This document shows, in pieces, positions 1 to 11,655 of a stretch of DNA of 61,156 bases. The notes beneath the pieces were generated by a model. It searched no databases. It was not told the DNA's origin and was given only the letters and a program-made list of their open reading frames with translations. Position 1 is the first letter of the stretch. Each line of letters begins with the position of its first letter. Location of the stretch: contig JAIWWG010000145.1 of NCBI GenBank assembly GCA_025435555.1, positions 1 through 61,156 of the forward strand, written 5' to 3'. A program made the position numbers and the translations under genes. The DNA is from Chytriomyces cf. hyalinus JEL632. Taxonomy: Eukaryota; Chytridiomycota; Chytridiomycetes; Chytridiales; Chytriomycetaceae.

Positions 1-2
1 CA

Positions 3-691
3 TGCGAGGAATGGTCCAACGATGTCGGAATCCGGTTCTCGCCATCCAAGTGTATCTACCTGGGTCCAACTCCTGCTCTGTGCAATGCCCCCCTCAAGCT
101 CTATGGCACGGATCTCCCCTCCTCACATATGGCACCATACCTTGGCATCCCCTTCAGTCAACACGGCATCAACTGGGCTCTTTTGGCCAAGGAACGCACA
201 GTAAAGCACGCAGTGTCATCATGGTGCTTGCGTCAGTTGGTATGAAGCCCCCGCTGCATCTGTTAACAATTACAGGAGCTTCATCCGGCCTGTTCTCGAG
301 TACGGTGTTGCTCTCAAGATTCCGTCTGCATCGATCCTCAAGCTGTATGAGTCAGTCCAGTGCCTTGCGCTGCGGACCCTCACCTCCACACCCCGCAACA
401 CGTCCTCTGCTGCACTCCACAAGCTGTTGCAAGTCGAACTGTTCAAACATCAAGCCACTGAACTCAACCTCATGTGGTCGTCATGCTTGCACAACTCAAC
501 TGATCGCTCCATTCCAGCTGTTCATTTCTGGCGAGGCGCTCTCCAGGGTGTCGACAGACCACATCAGGAACGTCTTCCTCATCTTGCTCGCTCCAACCCC
601 CTTGTGACCCATGCAGATGCTAAATGGATTGATTTTCAACAGCACCCACTGACCCCACCGCCCCGAGCTGCAGTCCCAGTCATGCACCATC
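3..691 (+). mobile_element. LINE (non-LTR retrotransposon) reverse transcriptase fragment, left part
   Basis: Two reading frames together give the C-terminal part of a LINE reverse transcriptase. Frame 3 from base 3 reads CEEWSNDVGIRFSPSKC and later YLGIPFSQHGINW, ending at a stop near 242. Frame 1 then carries FIRPVLEYG, a recognisable LINE RT thumb-side motif, and continues to the LTR at 692. The change of frame between 242 and about 270 shows the copy is dead. The body is interrupted by the LTR at 692-1575 and resumes at 1581. The 5' end lies outside the window. Confidence 0.75.
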
Positions 692-1575
692 TGTTGAATA
701 TCAGTCTCAAGTGATGGAGCACTGTTTACTTCAATAAAGGTTAATTCTCCCCAATTCATCTCTTATTCTCTACTGCAGATAAAGAAGAGTCCTGCACCTC
801 ACCATTCCACCAACCTCAATACAAATGGGCATGAATTATGACATTGAGTAGGGTAAACGTCTAGTAGATACTATAACAAGGAATGAATACACGAATCCTC
901 GTGTTCTATAAAGGGTGCAGACTTGTAGATGACGATAGCTTATTCTATTACATGATTTCAACTATTCTTGCTCTGATCAAGCATAAACATGGTTGGAAAG
1001 CAAATGTTTAGAATTTATATGATTCTGGCATAGCTGTTAAGGTTCGCGGCCACAGACCTGCAGGTCACTGGTTCAACCCACACTGCTGCCAACTTCATGC
1101 AGCTATCTTCTGATCTTTATAGGGAAATAAGCAGAAGAAGAGGAAATAGAAATCACCTTAGACAAGTATTCTATTACCACTTTTGTATGACTAATATGTC
1201 AAGCCAGTCAAGCAATTAATCAATAACCTTACCCACTGTGGGGGTATTGATTATAATTGACAAGCCTTTGCTGTCAGCCCAGTTCTGATTAATGAATCAG
1301 CCTGAAAACTGATTTGTGAGCAATGACTCACTTTTTCAGCAATTTCAAACTGGAAAATGACAAATGAGTGATTTCACATCCATAATGACTTTTCTGACTG
1401 AAAATCTCAATTATGACAAATGAAATGGAAAAAAAGGTGGCTGAGAAGTGAAATTGAAGAAAGCCTAATTAGATTTTATGGGAGACAAAAATGTATATAA
1501 GGAGAGCTGTTTTGATGTGTTGTGATTCACCCTTAAGATAATAAATACTTATCAGCCCAAGTTCAAAACCAAACA
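692..1575 (+). mobile_element. Solo LTR, family A, inserted in the LINE
   Basis: An 884-bp element beginning TGTTGAATATC and ending AACCAAACA (TG...CA ends) is flanked by a perfect 5-bp direct repeat CCATC at 687-691 and 1576-1580, the target duplication expected of an LTR retrotransposon. Only one LTR is present and no internal coding region, so it is a solo LTR left by LTR-LTR recombination. Near-identical copies lie at 12182-13045 (minus) and 59551-60416 (plus, with gag following). It splits the LINE reading frame, so it inserted after the LINE. Confidence 0.93.
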
Positions 1576-1580
1576 CCATC

Positions 1581-2345
1581 CAAAACCCCAAAGGGCCCTG
1601 TCTGACACCGTCCGCCAGAAGCTGCGCAAGGAATCCATTGTCAACCTGGACAATAACCCAGACACAATTGCTGGCGCCATCTAAGTTGAAACAAAAGACC
1701 CAATCCGGCAGTATCTGACTGCCTGCAAGGGAATCGACCACAAGACGCACAACAACATCCTCTGCTGGACTCTTGGTGCTGTTACCCAACACGAACCGTG
1801 CCTCAAGTGCGCTGACATCCTGACCCGATCCCATGCTGCTGACTGCTCCGGCGCCACATCCCTGCTATGCCCAAACTGGACAACACTCACCCCGCCTGCT
1901 GGCCACATGACGTGGCTTGACACCATCCTGAACGAAGTCCGGAATACTCTGCCCTCTGACATTGACACCTACAACAAAATCTCTGCCGCCGTTGCACTCA
2001 TCTACACTGAATGCCGCCATCCCCAACAGCAAGCCAATGGCTACTGGGCCAAGCCTGACACACCAGCACGCCCACTGCCACAACCTCAACCGTGCAATTG
2101 CATAAACCCACCCAGGGGAGTCTCAAGTGGACGACCTCGGCGAAACCCAGAGCCTGGATAAACACACTCCAAGCCCCAACCGACCACCAGTACTCTATTT
2201 TACCTTATCGACCATCTGTTTTTAACACCATTGCACTTTATTTTTGACTTCGTCGAAATTTCTTCTGAACTTCTTGAGTGATTTTTGTATTCTCTTAATC
2301 TAGCACTTGTGTTACTGCGTAACTTGATTAAATGAAACTGAAAAG
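1581..2345 (+). mobile_element. LINE C-terminal region and 3' UTR, right part
   Basis: Continuation of the LINE beyond the solo LTR. It translates as TVRQKLRKESIVNLDNN, then a cysteine/histidine cluster (CLKC...HAADC), a C-terminal zinc-finger arrangement common in LINE ORF2 proteins, ending at a stop near 2159. A TAA within the frame near 1682 confirms decay. From 2160 to about 2345 there is AT-rich sequence with no coding signal, read as the element's 3' untranslated tail; its exact end is uncertain. Confidence 0.65.
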
Positions 2346-2349
2346 GTAG

Positions 2350-2635
2350 CTTTTAGGATTGGTAAAGGCCCAACAGTCCTTGGGGATGTTTGGGGGTTTT
2401 TCATATCGGTTCTTTATAATTTCTACCGTGAAAAATAGAAAACCAGGGAGCTACCCACAATTTTCCACCCATGAGTGATTCTTTCATGTTCTATTCCAAA
2501 AGGGTATAAATGGTAGAGCTTCCACAAGGCAAATAAACATCTTCTTAGACCAAAATCATTGTTGTAGCACCTAGTCCTCAAGTCACAAACCCTCGTACAG
2601 CATGCCACCACCATTTACACCGACAGAATCTATTC
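2350..2635 (-). repeat. Dispersed ~285-bp repeat, copy 1
   Basis: This stretch matches 13358-13645 in inverted orientation over essentially its full length, with scattered substitutions. Shared landmarks are GACTTGAGGACTAGGTGCT and a TATA-like TTTATACCCTTTTGG. It could be a short LTR or a MITE-like element, but no matching termini or target duplication could be fixed, so the class is left open. Confidence 0.7.
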
Positions 2636-2661
2636 CAAACAATTTGTTACTCTGAAACCAC

Positions 2662-2875
2662 CCAATGCAAACATGCTTCCGAGATTGGGTAATCCAATAT
2701 TTCCCCCAAATACATGATTTTTTTGAGTGTGTGCGGTTATTCTGCAGCAGGATTTGGTGCTATTATTTTGCTGGTGATGAAGATCAAGTTGGAGGGTGGT
2801 TCTTTGAAACTATTATTTGGCAGCACTGTCAAATTGGAAGAGCTGGGTTTGAAATACAGTCATGATTTCATGCCA
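2662..2875 (+). pseudogene. Relic of the tandem membrane-protein family (C-terminal end)
   Basis: From about 2720 the plus strand reads CGYSAAGFGAIILLVMKIKL, then a tail resembling the ends of the intact family members at 7861-8787 and 8893-9822. Only the last membrane segment and tail survive. The truncated copia element abuts it on the right. It shows the gene family once extended further left than the present cluster. Confidence 0.7.
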
Positions 2876-2884
2876 CCTACCTTC

Positions 2885-5800
2885 ACATAATTCAAAAAAA
2901 ACAAGGAAACTCAGTTGCCATTGAGCGGGGCAACACCAGCACTAATATGACCCTTTTTACTTCATCTTTGATAATCTCCTTTTTGAAGATCATTGGTTCA
3001 TGTGGACATTGCTGCATACCCATAGTTTCCAAAGCATTGTCCCATTTGAGTTTTCATTGCCTTGAAGCCTGTTTTTGCCCATACATTGCTTGTAGCAACT
3101 CTAACACCTTTCCTTGATCTTCTTGGGCCACCTCCATTCCCTGCGGAATGTTGATATGCAGAAGCGATCTTGATCTGCCACAAGGTGAGCCCCCATAGCA
3201 TTTGATTGCCTTGTTAGCACCACCACTTCCACTGTCCACAGTTTGAGGGAGTGCATGTATGGGGTCAATGTATGGGTCTTGTCATAGTCTTCCCCTGCCA
3301 CTTGTCTTCTACCATCCATGACCAGACAGGCCTTGTACTTGGTCTCACCAGTTGTGTCATCTTTCTTGACTTTAAGAACCCAGATGGTATTGAGAGTTCT
3401 TCCCCCTTTTGGCAGCCAGACTAGTTTAGACCCCAGAATTGATTTAGCTCCTTGTTTGCTTCTTTCCACTTTGGATCTTTGAGTCCTTCTGAAATGCGTG
3501 GGCCATTGAGAGTTGACAGTGCCAGCCTGTGGTGATTTCCCACTTCCTCCAGAAACTTGACTTCATCAACTACAATTTCTTTGTCCCAGTCTCCATCCTG
3601 TGTCTGCAGAGCAACTTGACAAGATGCTGCACAATTTGACATGGATAGAATTGCCTCTGCATCTACATCTGAGAACCAGTCATTGCCAAGTGTCGGCAGT
3701 GGTCCTGTGCAAGACCGATTTGCATGGGGTGCAGGCGTCGGAGTTGCTGGGGTGCTTCCTTCAGATTCAGTTTTGAACTCCCGCTCTTCATCTGTTAACA
3801 GCTCATTGAATGGTGTTACTGGACCCTCAATTCGCCCATGCTCTGACCCGAAAGCAGTATGGTACTCGGATTCAGGTGAGATCTGCCCTTCAGGTGAGGT
3901 CTGCCCTTGTGGAGGGGATTGATTATTGTTATCTGTTTCCTCCCCGAGAATTTGCTGTGGATCATTTTCTGTTGAGTGGTGCTCAAATGTAAGAGACTGA
4001 GAATCCGGATTATTTCGAAGAAGACCCCAGTTTTGATGTTTTTTGAGATTCACTGAAATGGCCTCCGGAACATGGGGAGCCCCATCATCTTGCTGAAAAT
4101 CATCCCAGGAGAGAGTCTTGACTGGATTTTGGAGAGGATTCACATTACTTGGATCAAACTGATCCTTGATGAACGCCACATCTCGGCTGACCATGATAGA
4201 GTAGGGATCCTCATTGTGAGTGAGAATACGGTAGCCTGGCTTTTCACGCTTGGGTTGCCATGGATAGTTTGAATGACCAATGTATCGACCTTTCACTGCT
4301 CAGGGACTTGACTTGCCTTCTGTGTGATTTTTTGGAAGTTTGTATGCATACGCAACACAGAAAAGTGTCTTGAGATTGTGAATGGTTGGCTTAGATCCGA
4401 ATAGCACCTCATGAGGCATGATGGTATCTTCTTAGTGTATAAATGAATTGTAGATTTTTGCTTGGTGGTTGAGACCATCAACCCAGAGGTTGGTTGGAGC
4501 ATTTGCCTGGATGGTCAGTGCACAGTGTCTGTCCATGGCTATGCAGTAGTACCCCTCTTCCATCCTGAGTGACTGAGGCTGTTCTGTCCCATTCTCCCGG
4601 CATGCTTCAAGAAACCAAGTTGGGTAATTTTCACCACCTTTGTCAAGGGACCATGATTTGAGCTATTGTCCCGTAGTCCGCTCCAACCATTGTTTTGACC
4701 ACTGATGCAGCTTGGCAGCTTTGGCTTTGCTATCAACCCCAAATCCAAAACGATAGCCCAAAGCATTTCTGACAGTGAGAGTCAGATAGCAGCTGCTCCC
4801 CCCAAGGGACTTGTTGTTGTGCAAGAAAACCATCAGGTCTGCAGTCACCACTTCGAGCAGTTTGTCAGGCTGGTAACACGCACCCAGAGATCATGGGTGC
4901 AGAAGCCAGTACATCTTGGCCAGGAAACAAGCTTCACAGTTGCATGCAGTTTCTGTATCATTTGTGTCTGATAGCATGAGATCCAGATTGTCTGCAGCTG
5001 CAAGCCGAAATGTCCATTCAAGAGCTTTGTTGCCAATATGGGTGCAATTGTGCCATACCAGGTTCCTTGTCTTCCAAGATGGAGCAGCTGCTAGAACTGA
5101 TCGAGGGGAGTGCTTAATTGTGATGGGAAACAATCCTCCCTTTTTGAAACCTTTTGCAAACACTTCTTGTGGCCTATTTGCCTGGAAATATCCAATGCTT
5201 GCACTCATGTCTGAGTGATCAAACAAGCCACTGTAGTTGTTCTTGGTAAGGATGTTGTTGACACTTAGCAGATTATGGGTGGCATGTGGCGTATGTTCTA
5301 TGGGAGGAGTAGTGTACACTACTGGAACTGCTGAGGTGCCTGATATAGAGCCCTCATGGCCACTCCCAACAATCCTGCCCCCATCTATCCCACTCCATGT
5401 TGTTGGAATGCATGGTGTTTGTGCAAAAGCTGGATGATTTCTAAGTGAACCTGATGCTGCCAAATCCAGATTTAGCATGATTGAGTCCTCCTGTGAAATA
5501 GACAGAGCATAGGCGTCACTGTAGTTTATTGGGAGAAACATGAAACCCAAAGCTTGATTTGCCACTCCTTGCTTGGGCTGGTTGCCATAATGTTCCGACT
5601 TGAGCATAACCACTGGGACATTTTCTCCTGAAGCCTGTGGAAACACCAGATTCTTGCACCCAATGGCTTTTGCTGCTGCTTCTGCACTTTGTAAAGTCAC
5701 CCAGGCCAGTCCTGATGGCTTCCTGTCAGATCTGGTACTGATAGATATGTGCGTGGTTGGTCCAAAATTTTCCATTGCCACATTGAGAGTCTCCTCTGAG

Positions 5801-6767
5801 ATGTTCCACAGCAGCTGGCAAACAAACACTTCATTTTTATCCCTTTCTCCCCAGCATGCCAGTGTCCAAGTCCCTCCGGTAGAATTTCTTGACCTGTTCC
5901 CAAATTTCGAGGAAGCTTGCTCCACCTGAAATGCTGCCCCTGATTCCAGAGAGTCTGTCTCCCCATGCTGTGCTTGAACCTGACAAAGTTCCACCACCTC
6001 AATTTGCAAGATAGCCTTTATGGCAGTCACAGTATTGCATGGATTTGGTGTGCCATCATCCTTGAGATTGCAGAGAAACTTGTCTTTGTATATTTTGAAA
6101 TCTTCCTCTTTGAGTCCGAAATGCAGACAATTCCCCTACTCAAGATGTTGGGCCTCACAGCCAACTGCATCAGGGAAACCATTATGAGCAAGACAAATGA
6201 TCAGATCATCAGCTTGCACAATATATTCCAGTGGTGTCTCATGTGGCAACTGTGTTATTTTGATGAGCTTCTTGCGGAGCATGTCAGTCATGAGCTGCTT
6301 GTCATGATTGATTTCCTTCATCAAAACATCCCAGCTCTCTTTCACGGTTGATGGATTTGTCAGGTCCTCCATAATAAACTTGGCCAAATTGTCATTGAGA
6401 TGTTGGCAAAACAATTTTGTGATGTCTGCTTGAATGGATCTCCAGCCTCGAGCCTGCATCATGAAGTCACTATTGTTTTCTGCTTTGGCCTCATGAGCAG
6501 GGACATATGACAAGCCCAATGCCGAATTTGGCAACTGCTCTGCTTGGGCAACAACAGCTGGCCATGCAGGATAGTTGTCTTGAAGTGGAGCCATCATGTC
6601 TCGATGAATGAAATCTGTAATGTCCAGTGGATCCCCGTGTCGTATCCTTTTGGAAACTTGATGACTGAGTTGAGTTCAAGAAAGAGTTCTGCGGCCCATT
6701 TTGGAAAGGCCTCAATGCCGTCTTTGCAGGAAAGAAGGTTGATCTTGCTGACTGACTTGGGTGCCAT
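2885..6767 (-). mobile_element. Truncated, decayed Ty1/copia retrotransposon (gag-protease-integrase-RT)
   Basis: Read on the minus strand from the ATG at 6767. A gag region (MAPKSVSKINLLSC; a UBN2-type stretch around 6136-6597) is followed by a protease-end motif NLLSVNNILT, a GAG-pre-integrase zinc motif (WHN...HIGN...CNCEACFLAK, near 4940-5060), an integrase tail (about 4150-4500), a long Ser/Pro-rich spacer (3421-4296), and copia reverse transcriptase (SKLVWLPKGGRTLN; KYKACLVMDG; LLQAMYGQKQASRQ, about 3000-3470). Many frame changes and stops show it is dead. It ends inside the RT near 2885 with no RNase H and no identifiable 3' LTR. Confidence 0.9.
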
Positions 6768-6825
6768 GTTTTGTTGTGGTGCAGTAGCTCAATCCATGAC
6801 TGTTCAGACTAAGAGAGAACCAATG

Positions 6826-7087
6826 CCTGGTGGTGGTGACAGTTGAGCAAAGGGGGAGCAAGTGGGAGCAAGTGAGCCAGCAAGCCAATTTACCTGGTGG
6901 TGGTGACAGTTGAGTGAGGAGCAAGCGAGCCAGCGAGCCAATTTACTGAAAGAATGGCTGTGTTTATTTCCTTGTTTACATGCAATCATATAGCGTAAGA
7001 AAGAGAAGATCGTACCCTGGTGGTGGTGACAGTTGAGCAAGTGGGAGCCAGCGAGCCAGCGAGCCAATTTACTGAAAGAACGGTAAA
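6826..7087 (+). repeat. Imperfect tandem repeat, three units
   Basis: Three imperfect units begin with CCTGGTGGTGGTGACAGTTG at about 6826, 6893 and 7016. Each continues through a run of GAGC/GAGCCAGC words to AGCCAATTTA. The second and third units share the extension CTGAAAGAA. They lie just upstream of the copia gag start. No coding role is apparent. Confidence 0.75.
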
Positions 7088-7182
7088 TTGGTCGTGACAG
7101 CTCTCACTTTCCATTCACCATCACCAGGGAAAATTATAAATAAAAACAACCAATCAAAAGGCCTACTGACCCAGTTGAAACA

Positions 7183-7717
7183 TTGGAGTGCATCCGACAC
7201 AGACTCTACTGGATCTTGACAGCATTGGCTGTTTTGAAACCAATCCTATTCACAGCACAACTCATCACCGGGTGTCTTTTTGAAAGGAAACTCGTAAGTG
7301 TTGAAGTTTACCGCAGCATTGGTGTGGATAGTATTTCTGGGATGTTTTTGTTGGATGTGGGGATGCTGTCATGTTTCAGCTATTTTCTGCTAAAAAAAGC
7401 CGGCTCCGACGTCATCAACAGGTCAATTTAATGGAAACCGCGAGGTGCGAAAACAATGGAATCGAACCAGTATTATTGCAAAATATTGCGTTTTCGTGCG
7501 GCGCTTCTCTCGTAGCCCTTGGAATGATTGTCTCGAATGTATGTTGTTTTCCTTGAGCGCGTATACGAATTTGTTGAGAGTGAGTGTTTATTCTGGAGCG
7601 AGTTTTGCAACAATTGTGCTGCCAGTGATGAAGATCGAACTGGACGGTGGCTACGGGAAACTGTTTGGTTTTACCAAATCGGAGGATAACGGGAAATCCA
7701 GCGTCGAGGAAGCTTAG
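7183..7717 (+). pseudogene. 5'-truncated, frameshifted member of the membrane-protein family
   Basis: The plus strand reads YWILTALAVLKPILFTAQLI and then GMFLLDVGMLSCFSYFLLKK, close to residues 140-210 of the intact copy at 7861. The frame is then lost near 7420 and resumes as GQFNGNREVRKQWNRTSIIA, through MKIELDGGYGKLF, to a stop at 7717. The N-terminal half is missing. It sits in tandem, same strand, directly before the intact copy. Confidence 0.8.
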
Positions 7718-7860
7718 TTGTCGAATTTGGGCTGAAAGAGGTGCTGCTGTTAAGAGCTGGCTTCCACTGTCTCCAAATACAGAAAGCAAGGACCCTCCGA
7801 TCCAATTTTTAGCAAAGTTGAATCCGTGTTTTTCGCGCAAGCATATGTAAATCTGAAAAA

Positions 7861-8787
7861 ATGCCAGCTGACATGACTGGCGCTGACATGGCCGCGTTCT
7901 ATATCTCTGCTATCATGTTGGTGGTCATGATCATCACTCTGCTACTCTTCCTCGCCGTCGTTTTCAAATCCACAAATCAACCCATGTCTTCACAATCTTC
8001 AACTATCGGCCAGTCCAGTACCAGAAAAAAAACGCGCCACGCATTTCCGCCAATCTTTACTGTTTTTAACGTATCGCTGCTAGGAATGATTTTGGGCTCA
8101 GCTGCGTTGTTCTCGTCACTTTTGCTCTCGCTTCCTCTGGCTCACACATACTGGCATGTGAGAGGAGCAATACTGCTTGAATCAGTTGGTGGGAACATGT
8201 TTGAATCTTGTTACTGCATTTATTCATGGTCTCGATCCAAATCCCTTGTTGGAGAAAGTGGGAGTGTCCTCTATTGGATCCTCACAGCTTTGGCGGTCGT
8301 CAACCTGATTATGTTTTCAGCCCAACTCATTTCAGCGGTTCTGTTTGAATACAATCTGGCAAGCATCCAATTTTTCCAAGATGTTGTCGCGTCTACTATT
8401 ACTGGCATGTTTTTGATGGATGTGGGTATGCTGTGGTGCTTCTGCCACTACCTTTTCGAAAACCCGGCGCCAGCGTCGTCAACGGGTCAGTTCAATGGAA
8501 ACATCGAGGCGCAGAAACAGTGGAATCGAACCAGCATTATTGCAAAATATGGCGCGTTTTCGTGCATTTCTTCCTTTTTAACGCTTGCAATAATTGTTGG
8601 GGGTCGGTTGATTCCTTCGTTGGTCTCGTCGTTGAATTTGATGAATGCGTGCGGTTATTCTGCTGCGGCGTCAGGTGCTATAATTCTGCTGGTAATGAAG
8701 ATCAAGCTGGAGAGCGGGTGCGGGAAGCTGTTTGAAAGCACTACCAAAGTAGAAAAGTATTGTAAGACTGGCGATGAGGAATCCTAG
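7861..8787 (+). CDS. Multi-pass membrane protein of unknown function (intact tandem copy)
   Basis: A single-exon 308-residue protein. Hydrophobic segments lie at about residues 12-38, 60-85, 98-120, 137-160, 172-195, 232-255 and 262-282, suggesting six or seven membrane spans. The N-terminus is not a cleavable signal. A short polar loop (about 40-60) and a charged C-terminal tail (EKYCKTGDEES) flank the membrane part. I do not recognise the family. Seven spans would allow a receptor or transporter, but nothing specific supports either. Relatives lie at 8893-9822 and, as relics, at 7183-7717 and 2662-2875. Confidence 0.8.
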   Translation: MPADMTGADMAAFYISAIMLVVMIITLLLFLAVVFKSTNQPMSSQSSTIGQSSTRKKTRHAFPPIFTVFNVSLLGMILGSAALFSSLLLSLPLAHTYWHVRGAILLESVGGNMFESCYCIYSWSRSKSLVGESGSVLYWILTALAVVNLIMFSAQLISAVLFEYNLASIQFFQDVVASTITGMFLMDVGMLWCFCHYLFENPAPASSTGQFNGNIEAQKQWNRTSIIAKYGAFSCISSFLTLAIIVGGRLIPSLVSSLNLMNACGYSAAASGAIILLVMKIKLESGCGKLFESTTKVEKYCKTGDEES

Positions 8788-8892
8788 TTATCGACTCGGA
8801 AAAAAAAGATATTGTGTTCTCCGTACTTCTCATGATGGCAGAACCATTTTTATGCTACAATTTAATGTTGTAAGAAATGTAAATCCGCAAAA

Positions 8893-9822
8893 ATGCCATC
8901 TGACGTGACTGACGCTGATATGGCCGCGTTTTGCATCGCTGCTATTATGTTGGCAGTCATGGTCATCACTCTGCTGCTCTTGCTCACCTTCGTTTTCAGA
9001 TCCACGAATCTGCGAAGGAGAAAGCAGCCTTCAGCTCGCGGCCAGTCCACAATCGGAAAAGCGCGGTACGCGTTTCGCTCAATCTGCACTGTTTTCAACG
9101 TATCGTTGTTGGAAATGATTTTGGGACTGACTGCCCTATTTTCTTCGCCCTTGCTCTCGCTGCATCAGTCTCACACATATTGGACCGTAAAAGGGTCTGC
9201 ATCACTCGAATCAGTGGGAGGCACGCTGTTTGAATCGTGTTGTTGTATCTACGCGTGGTCTCGTTCTAAATCCCTAATTGGAGAAAGCGGGAGCGTTTTC
9301 TTCTGGATGCTCACAGCGTTAACCGTCTTGAACCCAATCCTATTCATAGCCCAACTCATCGCAGGGATTCTGTTTGAATACCAACTTGCAAGCACACAGT
9401 TTTACCATGAGGTTGGCGTGGCCACAGCTGCTAGCATGTTTTTGTTGGATGTGGGGATGCTATCGTGCTTCTGCTACTTTCTTTTAAAAAACCCCGCTCC
9501 GATGACATCAACTTGACAGTTTAATGGAAACAGTGAGGGTCGGAAACAGTGGAATCGAAGAAGTATCATTGCAAAATATGGCGCGTTTTCGTTCCTTACT
9601 TCCTTTTCAACGCTTGCAATCCTAATCGCGAGCACAATGTTTCCTTCTGTGAACTCATACGAGAATTTATTGGCGGCATGCGGTTATTCTGCAGCTGGGT
9701 CAGGTGCTATTATCCTGCTGGTGATGAAGATCAAGCTGGAGGGTGGGTACGGAAAACTATTATCTGGTAGCACTGTCAAATTGGAGGAGTATTCTAAAAC
9801 TGGCGATGACGAGGAGTCTTAA
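8893..9822 (+). pseudogene. Membrane-protein family, copy with one in-frame TGA
   Basis: This copy aligns end to end with the 308-residue neighbour (310 codons including the final stop) without any frame change, but codon 208 is TGA (9514-9516). The sibling at 7861 has GGT (Gly) in the same context (T-G-Q-F-N-G-N). After the TGA the frame continues QFNGNSEGRKQWNRRSI through the last membrane segment MKIKLEGGYGKLL to a TAA ending at 9822. It is either a very young pseudogene, a truncated 207-residue protein, or a readthrough gene. The first is simplest. Confidence 0.75.
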
Positions 9823-9896
9823 CTGGACCCAGCTTGTGCGCACATGTTAAATAAATAAATCTTGAAAATATTCTTCTTCAACCTCACGCACATCTC

Positions 9897-11555
9897 ATGA
9901 CTGGCATGGACGAAGACGAGCACGAAACAACCCGATCAGTTTCACCCCTGCGGATGAGTGCAAGCAGAGATATGGATGCATCAAAGGGAAAGCAGAAGCT
10001 CGTTTTACTTCCAACGGCGAACGGCGTGATGGAGGATACTTTGCCGTGGTGCGTAAGCCGTTTGTCATCATCATTATCCGCACGATTAACCGTTGTTGCT
10101 GTTTTCTATCTTGCATCGCATATTTTCTTGTCTCTTTCGAAGGGTCGAAAAATACCGGCCGGCAGCCCTGGATGAGCTCATCAGTCACAAGGATATCATC
10201 TCATCCGGTATCGATTGTGCCGCTTTTGCGCTCTCTTGCATTGCGCGCATACGTTTCTCATTCGGACCAACATTTCGTTGCTAGTCTCCAAATTCATTGA
10301 CGAAAGCAAGCTCCCACATCTTTTATTCTACGGCCCTCCAGTTGAGCCTCCCTTTCTTTGAGCAGAAAACCTCACAGATGCACGAACTCTGAAACACATA
10401 TGTCCGCAGGGAACAGGCAAAACCTCCATGATTCTCGCATGCGCTCGAAAACTGTACGGCCCCAAATACAAATCCATGATTCTCGAATTGAATGCATCCG
10501 ATGATCGCGGCATTGATGTTGTTCGAGAGCAAATTAAAAACTTTGCGAGCACCAAAAAGATATTCAGGTGAAAATGATTTTTATGCGTTGATGAAGAGGA
10601 TGCTGATTTGGCGCATCGTTTGTTTATATGCAGTTCTGGTTTCAAATTGATTATTCTCGATGAAGCCGATGCAATGACTCAGGTTGCTCAAAATGCCTTG
10701 CGACGGAGTACGTGTTCCTCTCTTTCGAAATCAAACAAAACTCCTTGAATACCAACCTCACTATATATATCCACGCCAGTTGTCGAAAAATACACTCAAA
10801 ATGTCCGATTCTGCATAATTTGCAATTATGTCAGCAAAATTATTCCTGCCTTGCAATCTCGATGCACGCGTTTTCGATTTGCTCCCATTAAGGAAAAGTT
10901 TATCCGTACTCGTTTGGAACACGTCGTGGAAGCTGAAAAGTACTTCCTCCGGCTTTTTTTTTCTTTTGAAAACCATTCACACATGTATGTTTTCTCAGCG
11001 TCCAAATCACCGAAACTGGTCGAAACGCGCTCTTAAAACTGTCAAAAGGCGACATGCGACGGATGCTCAACATTCTCCAAGCCGTGCATGCCGCATACCC
11101 TCTTGCGGATGAAGCCGCCATTTACACGTGTGTTGGATCCCCCATGCCAAGCGATGTGACGAAAATTGCGGATTGGTTGTTTGGAGAGACGTTTGACGTG
11201 GCGTATTCGAGTGAGTTCATTTCTCGAAATTTAGTTTTGTAATCGCTAACACACTGTTCGGATTGCAGACATTCAAGCACTGAAAATCGATAAAGGATTG
11301 GCACTTTCAGATATCATTGGTGAACTTCATTCAACGCTTTCGCAAATGGAACTTCCGCCAAAAGTGAGGAGTGCATTGTTGATCAAATTGGCTGATGTCG
11401 AGTTGAGTTTCTTGGTATTTTTTTGATGGATTTTTTGTTGTTGACTCTTTGCTGCATACAGGTACAATTTGACAGTGGGATGCAGTGAAACAATTCAGCT
11501 TGCGAGTTTGATTGGAGGCTTCAAGGTTGCCATGGATTTAGTCTCTTTGGCATAA
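9897..11555 (+). CDS. RFC3: Replication factor C subunit 3 (clamp loader AAA+ ATPase)
   Basis: RFC3 (human RFC5) is a subunit of the clamp loader that places PCNA on DNA. Nine exons join cleanly: 9897-10048, 10143-10207, 10285-10340, 10410-10567, 10634-10707, 10780-10939, 10999-11210, 11269-11401, 11462-11555, giving 367 residues. Visible family features are LPWVEKYRP (RFC box), Walker A GPPGTGKTS (about residue 88-97), Walker B ILDEADAM (about 148-156), and the SRC motif LQSRCTRF (about 195), followed by [11 protein letters not shown]. The length is normal for the family and no lesion is seen. The nested transposon begins only 24 bp after the stop codon. Confidence 0.95.
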
Positions 11556-11655
11556 ATAAAAAGTGTGGATATTTTCATCACCTAGTCTGAATTAAATGGT
11601 CAATAAAAATCGGATTTTGATACAAATAAATACCCCGATCTAAGTCCCTCCTGAA

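Noticed and set aside
2350-2635. The 285-bp repeat as the 3' LTR of the truncated copia element
   Set aside because: It has the right orientation, but a membrane-protein gene relic lies between it and the end of the copia RT, so the two are not contiguous.
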